A stretch of 13,849 nucleotides of DNA from an uncultured Erysipelotrichaceae bacterium (GCA_902783345.1 CACZQI010000064.1:1-13849), one strand, 5' to 3'; counted from the first letter of the stretch, positions 6,766-13,705 are shown. The notes: generated by a model not told the origin, from the sequence alone. Translations and numbers: made by a program.

Positions 6766-7056
6766 ATGTTTAGTAAAGAAGAAATAATAAAATATGCTGA
6801 TAAACTTTTAATTGGTTTAACTAATGAAGAAGCAAATATGATTTTAGATGAATTTGATATTATTGATAAAAATATTGATCAAATTAATGAAATTGAAGGT
6901 TTAAGTGAAATTGAGCCAGTTTTTAGGCCATTTAATATGTTCACAGCTACTTTAAGAGAAGATGAGATAAGTGCCTCAGTAGATATTGATGATGCTTTAG
7001 CCAATACTAAAGATAAATTAGGCCGTGAAATTAGAGTGCCAAAGGTGGTGGAGTAA
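6766..7056 (+). CDS. gatC: Asp/Glu-tRNA amidotransferase subunit C
   Basis: GatC is the small, non-catalytic subunit that wraps around and holds GatA and GatB together. The 96 residues match the family length. The N-terminal helices (FSKEEIIKYADKLLIGLTNEE) and the central IEPVFRPFNMFTATLREDE stretch, with its VxP-like contact region (about 49-67), are recognisable. The protein ends with GREIRVPKVVE, as family members commonly end in a short xxVPKVVE-type tail. The ribosome site AGAGG (6756-6760) overlaps the asnS stop codon. The stop shares one base with the gatA start (TAATG), indicating translational coupling. Confidence 0.93.
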   Translation: MFSKEEIIKYADKLLIGLTNEEANMILDEFDIIDKNIDQINEIEGLSEIEPVFRPFNMFTATLREDEISASVDIDDALANTKDKLGREIRVPKVVE

Positions 7057-8486
7057 TGACGGAGATAGAAAAACTACATAAAGATTTATTAGATAATAAA
7101 TTAAAATGTGAAGACTTAGCCAAAGAGAAAATAGAATTATCTAAAGAAGTTAATAAAAAGTGCAATGCTTTTGTAACAATTATTGATAATCCAGAAATTC
7201 CTAAAAATAGCCAAAATATATTATCTGGCATTCCATATTCGGCTAAAGATTTATTTTCGACTAAAGGCATACTTACAACTGGTTCATCTAATGCTTTAAA
7301 AGATTATATTCCTTTTTATGATGCAACTGTCATTGAAAGGCTTAAAAAATGTGGCGCTGTATTAATTAGTAAAAGTGCTTGTGATGAATTTGGCTTAGGT
7401 GGAACTGGTACAACTTGTCATACTGGAATTGTTCGTAATCCTTATGATGAAAATCGTGAAGCAGGAGGGTCTTCTGCTGGTTCAGCAGTAGCAGTTGCAA
7501 CCGGTGCTGCAGTATTTGCTCTTGGAACAGATACTGGTGATAGTGTAAGAAAACCGGCATCATTTTGCGGAATAGTTGGATATAAACCAACATACGGTGT
7601 TATTCCAAGATATGGAGTTTTACCTTTTGCATCATCACTAGATCATGTTGGTGTTTTTACCAATTCAGTAAAAGATGCAGCAATAGTAGTTGATGAAATA
7701 AAAGGACCAGATGGTAAAGATATGACGGCCCTTCCTAAAATGGATGATTTTGCCAAAGAATTAAATTGTAAAGTTGAAGGTATGAGATTATTTTATCTTA
7801 AAGAAATATGTGATATTCGAAGTTATGAAAATCCTTCAGAAGAACTAAAAAAATCCATTGAACTATTTAACGAAATTATAGATAAAGCTAAAAAGTTAGG
7901 AATACAAATCATTGCTGAAAGTATGGACCAAAAGATTCTTAATGCCATTCAGCCAACATATCAAGTTATAAGTTGCGCAGAAGCAACTAGTAATTTATCA
8001 ATGTATACCGGCATTATTTATGGCCCAAGAGGAAGCGGTAATAATATTAATGATATGGTTAAAGATTATCGCTCTCATGGTTTTAGTTCTTTAATTAAAA
8101 GAAGACTTGTAATTGGGTCTTATGTTTTACAAAAAGAAAACCAAGATAGATATTATCTAAATGCTTGTAAAGTTCGTGGGCTTATTATTGATAAATTTAA
8201 TGAATTATTTAACCAGTATGATGGATTTTTAACTCTTGCTACTGGTGGGCCAGCTCCTAAATTTGATGGCCAAACTGAAGTTTTAACTAATGAAGCAGTT
8301 TTAGAAAATCATTTAGCCATTGCTAATTTTGGAGGATATCCTTCAATTACAATTCCAGCAGGCTTAATAAATAATTTACCACTTGGTATTAATATTACCG
8401 GTAAAGTTATGGATGATGCCAAAGTTTTAAATATTGCTTATGCCTTAGAAAAAGAAATAAAATTTAAGGGTGGTGCTTATGAATAA
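7056..8486 (+). CDS. gatA: Asp/Glu-tRNA amidotransferase subunit A (amidase)
   Basis: GatA hydrolyses glutamine and feeds ammonia to GatB, which amidates Glu-tRNA(Gln) and/or Asp-tRNA(Asn). The 476 residues are typical. The amidase-signature Ser-cisSer-Lys triad is visible as K64 (in IPYSAKD), S139 (in EAGGSSAGS) and S163 (in GTDTGDSVRKPAS). The spacing of 24 residues between the two serines equals that in S. aureus GatA (154/178) and FAAH (217/241). The residue before the nucleophile is D162, where most GatA proteins have Gly (DTGGS), and the following RQP reads RKP. Both lie by the oxyanion hole. KPTYGVIPRYGVLPFASSLDHVG (177-199) is otherwise standard. The ribosome site is within AAAGGTGGTGGAG (7041-7053). 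The 3' end overlaps gatB by ATGAATAA. Confidence 0.96.
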   Translation: MTEIEKLHKDLLDNKLKCEDLAKEKIELSKEVNKKCNAFVTIIDNPEIPKNSQNILSGIPYSAKDLFSTKGILTTGSSNALKDYIPFYDATVIERLKKCGAVLISKSACDEFGLGGTGTTCHTGIVRNPYDENREAGGSSAGSAVAVATGAAVFALGTDTGDSVRKPASFCGIVGYKPTYGVIPRYGVLPFASSLDHVGVFTNSVKDAAIVVDEIKGPDGKDMTALPKMDDFAKELNCKVEGMRLFYLKEICDIRSYENPSEELKKSIELFNEIIDKAKKLGIQIIAESMDQKILNAIQPTYQVISCAEATSNLSMYTGIIYGPRGSGNNINDMVKDYRSHGFSSLIKRRLVIGSYVLQKENQDRYYLNACKVRGLIIDKFNELFNQYDGFLTLATGGPAPKFDGQTEVLTNEAVLENHLAIANFGGYPSITIPAGLINNLPLGINITGKVMDDAKVLNIAYALEKEIKFKGGAYE

Positions 8487-9906
8487 ATATGAAATCGTTA
8501 TTGGGCTAGAAATTCATGCAGCAATTATGACTAATTCTAAAGTATTTAGCCCAAGTAAAAATGCTTATTCAAGCACTCCTAATGAAAATATTAATGAAAT
8601 AGATTTATCATTTCCTGGTATTATGCCTTCTTTAAATAAAGAAGCTGTTAGAAAAGCTATAAAGATGAGTTTAATTTTAGGATGTGAGGTTCCAGATGTA
8701 TTATCATTTGACCGTAAGAACTATTACTATCCTGATCTTCCTAAAGGCTTTCAAATTACACAAGTAAATAAGCCGATTGGAATAAATGGTAAAGTAGATT
8801 TATATGAAGGTGGTCATGATTTTACGGTAGATATTCATGATATACATTTAGAAGAAGATACAGCCTCAATGGACCATTATGACTATTATACTTTAATTGA
8901 TTATAACCGAGCTGGTACACCATTAATTGAAATGGTAACTGAGCCTTGTATTCATTCAGGAAAAGAAGCAGCTTGCTTTTTAGAATTTTTAGCTAATAGT
9001 TTAAAATATGCTGATATTTCTGATGCTGATATGAAAAAAGGCCATATGAGATGTGACGTTAATATTAATTTAAAAGATGAAACAGGAGCATTTATTACTC
9101 CAAGAGTTGAAATTAAAAATATTGGCTCAATATCATATGTAGAAGATGCAGTAGATTATGAAGTAAAAAGGCAAATTAAAGCCTATGAAACTGGATGCGA
9201 AACTTTAGTTCAAGAAACTAGAAGATTTGATGAAGATACTAAGTCAACAATTAGAATGCGAACTAAAGAAAATGCCGTAGATTATAAATATATGCCAGAA
9301 CCTAATATTCCGCTAATAAAAATAGATGAATCTTGGGTTAAAGAAATAAAAAAGGAAATACCAACTCTTCCTAATGAAAGACTTAAAAGATATATTACTC
9401 TTTACGGTTTAAGTGAAAATGAAGCAAGAATACTTGTTAAAGATTTTGATTTAAGTAATTATTATGAAGAATGCATTAATTTAGGTATTAATCCTAAAGT
9501 AGCATTTAACTGGCTATCTACTAATATTATTGGTTATTTAAATAAAGAATTTATGACTATAAAAGACTTTTTTGTAACCCCAGAAAGATTAAAATTTATT
9601 ATTGATAAAATTAATAGTGGCGAGATATCTTCAAAACAAGGTAAAGAATTATTTAATTATGTTTTAGAAGAACAAGAAGAACCAAGTGCTTTAATGAAAA
9701 AACATAATATGAAACAAATGGATAATTCCAGTGAACTAGAAGGTATTATTGATAATATTTTAAATAGTAATCCAAAGCTTATAGAAGATTATCATAATGG
9801 TAAAACTAATCTATTTGGTTTCTTTATTGGGGAAGTTATGAAACAAACTAAAGGGCAGGCTAATCCTGTTATTGCTAAACAAATCTTAACGGAAAAGTTA
9901 AAATAA
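8479..9906 (+). CDS. gatB: Asp/Glu-tRNA amidotransferase subunit B
   Basis: GatB binds the mischarged tRNA, phosphorylates the Glu/Asp side chain with ATP and amidates it with ammonia delivered from GatA. The 475 residues match the family. GLEIHAAIMTNSKVFSPS is at 9-26, LPKGFQITQ at 87-95 (after the YYYPD segment), IHLEEDTASMDH at 122-133, NRAGTPLIEMVTEP at 143-156, MRCDVNIN at 190-197 and YKYMPEPNIP at 269-278. A helical plus YqeY-like tRNA-binding tail follows (about 300-475). The CPVCLGxPG segment of many bacterial GatB proteins is replaced by NEIDLSFPG (39-47), without cysteines, as in Mollicutes-type GatB. ATG 8479 is chosen because AAGGG at 8466-8470 is 8 bases upstream. GTG at 8470 is possible but lies within that site. 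It overlaps gatA by 8 bases. Confidence 0.96.
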   Translation: MNKYEIVIGLEIHAAIMTNSKVFSPSKNAYSSTPNENINEIDLSFPGIMPSLNKEAVRKAIKMSLILGCEVPDVLSFDRKNYYYPDLPKGFQITQVNKPIGINGKVDLYEGGHDFTVDIHDIHLEEDTASMDHYDYYTLIDYNRAGTPLIEMVTEPCIHSGKEAACFLEFLANSLKYADISDADMKKGHMRCDVNINLKDETGAFITPRVEIKNIGSISYVEDAVDYEVKRQIKAYETGCETLVQETRRFDEDTKSTIRMRTKENAVDYKYMPEPNIPLIKIDESWVKEIKKEIPTLPNERLKRYITLYGLSENEARILVKDFDLSNYYEECINLGINPKVAFNWLSTNIIGYLNKEFMTIKDFFVTPERLKFIIDKINSGEISSKQGKELFNYVLEEQEEPSALMKKHNMKQMDNSSELEGIIDNILNSNPKLIEDYHNGKTNLFGFFIGEVMKQTKGQANPVIAKQILTEKLK

Positions 9907-9912
9907 AAAAAT

Positions 9913-9919
9913 AAGGAGG
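9913..9919 (+). promoter_or_regulatory. consensus Shine-Dalgarno of the macro-domain-like gene
   Basis: AAGGAGG, the full anti-16S complement, stands 7 bases before ATG 9927. No other gene in the window has so complete a site, which suggests efficient translation of this small protein compared with the upstream amidotransferase genes. Confidence 0.75.
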
Positions 9920-9926
9920 TTTTATT

Positions 9927-10397
9927 ATGGTTGTTAAAACAATAAATGATGATGTTTTAAAAACTAAATGCGCTCATATTGCTTTTGGCACAAATACAGA
10001 AGGATTTAATGATTTTGGTTTTGCTGGTAAGATTGCAAATCTATACTGGCCAGAACTTAAATATTGTGGTAAGCAAGAATTAGGCAGCGTTTTATCAAAA
10101 ACGATTGGCGATACTACATATCATGCATTAGTTTGCCACTCATTAAATTCTGGTTGGCAAAATCAAAGAGAAATAATTAAAAATTGTTTTGATAAAATAC
10201 CAACTAACGAACCAATTGCTACAATCGCAATAGGGACTGGTGTAGTAGGAATGCTAAATGGCGCTGATTTTAGACAAATAGTTTGCGGAATGTATGATTC
10301 AAATAAACAAATTATTTTACATGCTCCATATACACTTGATGCAGTAATTAACTGCTATATGGAAGAAACAGGTAGAGTTTTAAAGAAAAAATTATAA
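9927..10397 (+). CDS. macro-domain-like protein, function unknown
   Basis: This 156-residue protein is not one I can name. Its layout resembles a macro (ADP-ribose-binding) domain. A beta strand leads into AFGTNTEGFNDFGFAGKIAN at 19-38, comparable to the VN-x-x-G...G-x-G-x-A loop. WPELKY is at 41-46, at the place of the family's pre-loop proline region. A later strand and glycine loop, TIAIGTGVVGM, is at 99-109, comparable to IPxIGTGxxGx, and a helix follows (DFRQIVCGMY). There is no signal peptide or membrane segment, and there are six cysteines. It follows gatB by 20 bases and is probably the last gene of that operon before the terminator. If it is a macro domain it could read or remove ADP-ribose or a related nucleotide; that is inference. 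A divergent Rossmann-like fold is the main alternative. Confidence 0.55.
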   Translation: MVVKTINDDVLKTKCAHIAFGTNTEGFNDFGFAGKIANLYWPELKYCGKQELGSVLSKTIGDTTYHALVCHSLNSGWQNQREIIKNCFDKIPTNEPIATIAIGTGVVGMLNGADFRQIVCGMYDSNKQIILHAPYTLDAVINCYMEETGRVLKKKL

Positions 10398-10427
10398 GTT
10401 AATTTACTTAAAATAAAATCTCGAGCA

Positions 10428-10433
10428 TATAAT
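10428..10433 (+). promoter_or_regulatory. candidate -10 element of yqfC-yqfD
   Basis: A consensus TATAAT, within CATATAAT, lies at the edge of the hairpin loop. The -35 region is weak (TTTACT at 10403-10408, 19 bases away, or TTACTT at 10404-10409, 18 away). A start about 7 bases downstream (near 10440) would give a leader of about 8 bases that lacks the terminator's 5' arm. CATATAAT also resembles the sigma-E -10 (CATACAMT), but no sigma-E -35 was found at the usual distance. Confidence 0.35.
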
Positions 10434-10438
10434 TAAAT

Positions 10439-10444
10439 GGTGAT
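10439..10444 (+). promoter_or_regulatory. yqfC ribosome binding site in the hairpin loop
   Basis: GGTGAT lies 3 bases before ATG 10448, and the AUG itself is in the paired 3' arm. The same 12 bases, GGTGATATAATG, also form the site and start of cdd at 13316-13327, which supports their use as a start region here. Confidence 0.55.
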
Positions 10445-10447
10445 ATA

Positions 10448-10681
10448 ATGCTTGAGATTTTTTCTAATGCTTTAAGAAATAAAGATTATTATATCTGTAT
10501 GTATCAAAATAATATTTATATTTATAATTATACTGAAATAATTAGTTTTAATAATGATATTATTTTAGTTAAAATAAATGATTTTAATTTAAAAATTAAG
10601 GGTACAAATTTACATATTAAAAAAATGGAAAATAAAGAGTTATTAATTAGTGGTCTTATTAGTGGAGTAAGTTATGAATAA
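10448..10681 (+). CDS. yqfC: YabP/YqfC-family sporulation-related protein
   Basis: This small 77-residue protein of the YabP/YqfC family is a little shorter than B. subtilis YqfC. The family pattern is visible: a strand-turn region (YICMYQNNIYIYNYTEII, 15-32) followed by the characteristic FNLKIKGTNLHIKKMENKELLISG stretch (46-69) and a final ISGVSYE. In spore formers yqfC and yqfD are expressed in the mother cell and linked to sporulation; the biochemical role is unknown. ATG 10448 is preceded by GGTGAT in the loop of a terminator hairpin. The stop overlaps yqfD (ATGAATAA, 8 bases). No other sporulation gene is in view, so whether the host sporulates is open. Confidence 0.8.
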   Translation: MLEIFSNALRNKDYYICMYQNNIYIYNYTEIISFNNDIILVKINDFNLKIKGTNLHIKKMENKELLISGLISGVSYE

Positions 10682-11822
10682 TAAGATTATAATAAATGTA
10701 GAAGGTAATCTTAAAAGATTTATAAATAAGTGTATTAATTATAATATAAATATAAGTAATATTAATTATTTAAGTGATGATACGCTTAATTGCAAAATAG
10801 ATATTAAAGATTATAAAAGAATAAAGAAATTAAATTATTATTCAAATATTAAAATAATTAAGTATGAAGGGATAAATGGAATAAAACTACATCTAAAAAA
10901 ATATACTTATGTTTATATTTTACTATTATTTTGTTTTATATTAATGGACATACTTACTAGTTATATTGTTAAAATAGATGTTATTCATGAAAATAAAAGA
11001 GTTAGAAATCTAGTTTCAAATGAACTTAAAAATCATGGTATTGAAAAATATAGTTTAGCTTATAGTTTTGAAGAACTAGAGAAAATTAAAAATGATATTT
11101 TGAATGATAATCGTAATTATTTAGAATGGATGAGTATAACCAGAAAAGGGATGAGTTATATTGTTCATATTGAAGAGCGCATCTTAAACGAAAAAGAAGA
11201 AGAGATAAAGCCAAGGAATATTGTTGCGGGGAAAGATGCTTATATAACGAAAATAATCGCAACAAGTGGTGATGTATTAGTTCGTAGTGGTGATTATGTA
11301 AAAAAAGGTGATGTTTTAATTAGTGGTTACATTAATCTTTATGATGAAGTAAAAGGTTATGTTGCATCTAAAGGCATAGTTTATGGTGATGTTTGGTATG
11401 AAAGTGAAGTAAAAGTGCCTTATGAAAAAGATATAAGAATAGATACTGGTAAATCTAGATATAATATAAGTATTAATAATAAAATATTTTTTAAAAATAA
11501 ATATCCTTTATTTAGACAAGAAAATATTAAAGAATTAAAAATTTTAGGTTTTAAAATAAAAATATATAAAGAAGTTGAATATAAAATTAAGAAAATTAAA
11601 TATACGGAAAAAGAATTAGATAATGAAGCATTTAACTTAATTAAAGAAAGTTTCACTGAAAAGTTAAAAGAAAACGGACAGATTATTAGTCAAAAAGTTT
11701 TGAAAAAGTCGGTAAATAATAGTACAATAGATTATAGAATATTTGTTATAACGAATGAGCTTATAAATAAATATGAATATATTGATGGTGGTGAGAAAAA
11801 TGATACCGCAAAAAGCAATTAA
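10674..11822 (+). CDS. yqfD: YqfD-family sporulation protein
   Basis: This 382-residue protein of the YqfD family (about 400 in B. subtilis) has an N-terminal soluble region of about 75 residues, one membrane segment at about 77-99, and an external or inter-membrane domain. The EWMSITRKGMSYIVHIEER stretch (150-168) and VAGKDAYITKIIATSGDVLV (184-203) followed by GDYVKKGDVLISGYI (206-220) are the family's best conserved parts. The latter resembles a lipoyl-like hairpin. It is known as a sporulation-stage protein of undefined mechanism. GGAG at 10664-10667 is 6 bases before the ATG. It overlaps yqfC by 8 bases and the following VanZ-family gene by 23. Phenylalanine, lysine and isoleucine are very frequent, in line with the AT-rich DNA. 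Confidence 0.88.
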   Translation: MNNKIIINVEGNLKRFINKCINYNINISNINYLSDDTLNCKIDIKDYKRIKKLNYYSNIKIIKYEGINGIKLHLKKYTYVYILLLFCFILMDILTSYIVKIDVIHENKRVRNLVSNELKNHGIEKYSLAYSFEELEKIKNDILNDNRNYLEWMSITRKGMSYIVHIEERILNEKEEEIKPRNIVAGKDAYITKIIATSGDVLVRSGDYVKKGDVLISGYINLYDEVKGYVASKGIVYGDVWYESEVKVPYEKDIRIDTGKSRYNISINNKIFFKNKYPLFRQENIKELKILGFKIKIYKEVEYKIKKIKYTEKELDNEAFNLIKESFTEKLKENGQIISQKVLKKSVNNSTIDYRIFVITNELINKYEYIDGGEKNDTAKSN

Positions 11823-12411
11823 TACAATAGTAGATTTATGGCCAATGATTATTTTAATATGTGTTGTTTTAATTACTTTAAGATTAGTTCACACATTAGT
11901 TAATCATAAAAAAATCCATATCTATAAAGAACTTATTAGTTTATGCTTTATTATTTATATTGTTTTATTATTTGAACTTGTTACTACTAATGACTTTGAA
12001 TCATTTAGTAATAATTTTATACCATTTAGAGAAATATTTAGATATCAATTAACTAGTAAATTATTTTATCGTAATGTAATTGGTAATATTATTTTATTTG
12101 TACCTTTTGGTTACTTTACATCGTATTACATTAAGGCTAATAAAAAGTGGTATTATCCATTACTTGTTACTTTTATAACTAGTTTAACTATTGAAATAAT
12201 TCAAATGGGAATAGGACGTTCTTTTGATGTAGATGATATTATTTTAAATTTAATTGGTGGAGCCTTTGGTTATTTAATATATTATATTACCGAGAAAATC
12301 TTTCATAAATATGGTGATATTTATAAAAATAATCTTTTATTAAATTTAATATGCATTATCATTATTATTGTCCTTACATTTATAATTCTTAATTTATATG
12401 GAGTAGTATAA
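11800..12411 (+). CDS. VanZ-family membrane protein
   Basis: This 203-residue polytopic membrane protein has hydrophobic segments at about 14-34, 44-62, 93-111, 118-136, 150-165 and 180-200. The VanZ-like core is recognisable: NVIGNIILFVPFGY (92-105), SLTIEIIQMGIGRSFDVDDI (128-147, with the conserved E-x-x-Q and RxFDxDD elements) and NLIGGAFGYLIY (150-161). The founding member raises teicoplanin resistance, but most homologues have no known role and are probably linked to the cell envelope. ATG 11800 is chosen because GGTGGTGAG (11787-11795) precedes it; an in-frame ATG at 11773 has no site. It overlaps yqfD by 23 bases. It occupies the place where phoH usually sits between yqfD and ybeY. This family also exists as stand-alone genes unrelated to resistance, so no resistance claim is made. 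Confidence 0.85.
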   Translation: MIPQKAINTIVDLWPMIILICVVLITLRLVHTLVNHKKIHIYKELISLCFIIYIVLLFELVTTNDFESFSNNFIPFREIFRYQLTSKLFYRNVIGNIILFVPFGYFTSYYIKANKKWYYPLLVTFITSLTIEIIQMGIGRSFDVDDIILNLIGGAFGYLIYYITEKIFHKYGDIYKNNLLLNLICIIIIIVLTFIILNLYGVV

Positions 12412-12418
12412 AATTAAT

Positions 12419-12447
12419 AAAAGTTTGCATTCTATTGCAAACTTTTT
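12419..12447 (+). terminator. intrinsic terminator after the VanZ gene
   Basis: A perfect 11-bp stem (12419-12429 with 12436-12446) has a 6-base loop. The 3' arm ends in CTTTTT. It lies 7 bases after the VanZ stop codon and closes the yqfC-yqfD-VanZ unit. Confidence 0.85.
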
Positions 12448-12452
12448 GCATA

Positions 12453-12481
12453 TTGAATAATACATTTTTAAATGATAAAAT
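12453..12481 (+). promoter_or_regulatory. sigma-A-type promoter of ybeY-dgkA-cdd
   Basis: TTGAAT (12453-12458) and TAAAAT (12476-12481) are separated by exactly 17 bases, just downstream of a terminator. The expected start is near 12488, giving a leader of about 42 bases before the ybeY start. Confidence 0.7.
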
Positions 12482-12529
12482 TATATTGTAATATTTAGTT
12501 GAATATATTAGAAATATGGAAGTGATTTA

Positions 12530-12964
12530 GTGTTTGATATTATAGATAAATATGGGTATAAAGATTTTGATTATTTAAATGAAGTCTTAAGTTATACTTT
12601 AGAAAAATTAAATATTTTAAATGCTACTTTTAGTGTAATATTAACTGATGATGAAGAAGTTCATACTTTAAATAAAACATATCGTAATATTGATAGAACT
12701 ACAGATGTATTAAGTTTTGCTTTAAATGATAATGGGGAATTTCCTGGTCCAATAAACGTATTAGGTGATATTTATATCAGCATTCCTAAAATGATAGAGC
12801 AAGCTAAAGAGTATGGCCATAGTGAAAAAAGAGAACTATCATTTTTAGCAGTTCATGGGCTTTTACATTTACTTGGTTATGATCACACTTTAGGAGAAAA
12901 AGAAGAAAAAGAAATGTTTGATTTACAAAAGGAGATATTAAATGAAAAAGGCATTGTCGATTAA
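12530..12964 (+). CDS. ybeY: endoribonuclease YbeY (16S rRNA 3' maturation)
   Basis: YbeY is a single-strand metallo-endoribonuclease involved in 16S rRNA 3'-end maturation and ribosome quality control in the cytosol. The 144 residues match the family. The metal-binding signature H-x3-H-x5-H is present as H109, H113 and H119 in AVHGLLHLLGYDH. The substrate-side region YRNIDRTTDVLSFAL at 51-65 includes the conserved Arg (R52) and the TDVLSF motif, and LGDIYISI is at 78-85. The start is GTG 12530, with GGAAGTG (12518-12524) upstream; no in-frame ATG fits better, because the family's N-terminus begins here. It is the first gene after a fresh promoter and overlaps dgkA by 23 bases. Confidence 0.95.
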   Translation: MFDIIDKYGYKDFDYLNEVLSYTLEKLNILNATFSVILTDDEEVHTLNKTYRNIDRTTDVLSFALNDNGEFPGPINVLGDIYISIPKMIEQAKEYGHSEKRELSFLAVHGLLHLLGYDHTLGEKEEKEMFDLQKEILNEKGIVD

Positions 12965-13325
12965 AAGATTATCAAAGAGTTTTGGTTATGCATTTGCAGG
13001 TTTTAAAAAGTCATTTAAAGAAGAATCAAATATGAAAATTCATGTTATAATTAGCGTGCTTGTTATTATCTTTGGATTTTTATTTAAAGTTTCTCCTTTA
13101 GAGTGGATTGTTTTATTATTTGCTATTGGTTTAGTTTTAGGAGCGGAACTACTAAACACTTCAATTGAAAACTTAGTTGATATTGTATGTAAAGAAAAAA
13201 GTGAGGCAGCAGCACTTGTTAAAGATGTATCTGCTTCCTTTGTAATGGTTTTGGCAATTGTTGCAGCATTAGTTGGTTTAATTATTTTTATTCCTAAATT
13301 TTTAATAGTTATAGGGGTGATATAA
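12942..13325 (+). CDS. dgkA: diacylglycerol / undecaprenol kinase
   Basis: This is a small trimeric integral membrane kinase. In Gram-positive bacteria members phosphorylate undecaprenol (or diacylglycerol) to recycle the lipid carrier for wall synthesis. The 127 residues contain an amphipathic N-terminus and three membrane helices (about 33-49, 52-67 and 97-117). The conserved catalytic face is complete: E69, N72 and E76 in GAELLNTSIENLVDIV and K94-D95 in LVKDVSAS, the residues known to be essential in E. coli DgkA. MKIH at 31-34 is also typical. AAAAGGAG (12927-12934) is 7 bases before the ATG. It overlaps ybeY by 23 bases and shares one base with the cdd start. Substrate preference (undecaprenol) is inferred from lineage. 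Confidence 0.93.
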   Translation: MKKALSIKRLSKSFGYAFAGFKKSFKEESNMKIHVIISVLVIIFGFLFKVSPLEWIVLLFAIGLVLGAELLNTSIENLVDIVCKEKSEAAALVKDVSASFVMVLAIVAALVGLIIFIPKFLIVIGVI

Positions 13326-13705
13326 TGTATGATAATTTAAAAATGGTTATTAAAAACTCATATTCACCACTTTCAAAATATAAAGTTGCTGCTATCTTAG
13401 TATGTAATAATAATCAAGAATTTATTGGCGTTAATATAGAAAACCCTAGTAGTAAAAGTGGATTATGTGCTGAGCAAGTAGCAATTGGAGCCGCTATAAG
13501 TGAAGGATATAAAAAAGAAGACTTTAAAGAATTACATATTTTAGGTAGTGGTAAAGCTTACTGCACTCCTTGTTTCTTATGTCGTGAACTTATTTTTGAG
13601 CATTTTAATAGTGATGCTAAAATATTCTGTTATAATAAAAATGGAAAAGTTAAAGAGTTTACAGTAAGTGAATTATGTCCTTATGCTTTTGATTTGGAGG
13701 CTTAG
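13325..13705 (+). CDS. cdd: cytidine deaminase, tetrameric type
   Basis: This enzyme deaminates cytidine and deoxycytidine to uridine in pyrimidine salvage. Its 126 residues match the short homotetrameric class. Zinc ligands C48, C83 and C86 and proton shuttle E50 are present in GLCAEQ and TPCFLCRE. The nucleoside-binding NIEN is at 37-40. Two second-shell residues differ from B. subtilis Cdd: the Arg after CAE (R56) is Q51, and the Gln after CR (Q91) is E88. PCGACR reads PCFLCR. The N-terminal SYSPLSKYKVAA (12-23) is standard. GGGGTGA precedes the start, and TAATG couples it to dgkA. The neighbourhood ybeY-dgkA-cdd is classical. A second, cdd-like gene follows without a gap. Confidence 0.92.
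   Translation: MYDNLKMVIKNSYSPLSKYKVAAILVCNNNQEFIGVNIENPSSKSGLCAEQVAIGAAISEGYKKEDFKELHILGSGKAYCTPCFLCRELIFEHFNSDAKIFCYNKNGKVKEFTVSELCPYAFDLEA

Larger units (their letters stand above)
10415..10463 (+). terminator. terminator of the gat operon, overlapping the yqfC start
   Basis: A 14-bp stem pairs 10415-10428 with 10448-10461 (one G-U pair), encloses a 19-base loop and ends in six T (10458-10463). This is a credible intrinsic terminator for transcripts coming from gatB and the macro-like gene. The 3' arm and T-run are the first codons of yqfC, and the yqfC ribosome site lies in the loop. Confidence 0.7.

Noticed and set aside
7031..7270. Minus-strand reading frame opposite gatC-gatA
   Set aside because: It lies entirely antisense to well-conserved GatC/GatA coding sequence, has no ribosome site and encodes no recognisable protein.
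7366..7593. Minus-strand reading frame opposite the gatA catalytic region
   Set aside because: It is a shadow of the conserved amidase motif region, His/Leu/Gln-rich as expected from antisense AT-rich codons, with no support.
11420..11656. Minus-strand hydrophobic reading frame opposite yqfD
   Set aside because: Its leucine/isoleucine richness is the antisense image of Lys/Asn/Glu-rich yqfD codons; there is no ribosome site or family match.
634..13705. Mycoplasma-type genetic code (TGA = Trp)
   Set aside because: All conserved proteins are full length in the standard code with TGG tryptophans and no in-frame TGA.
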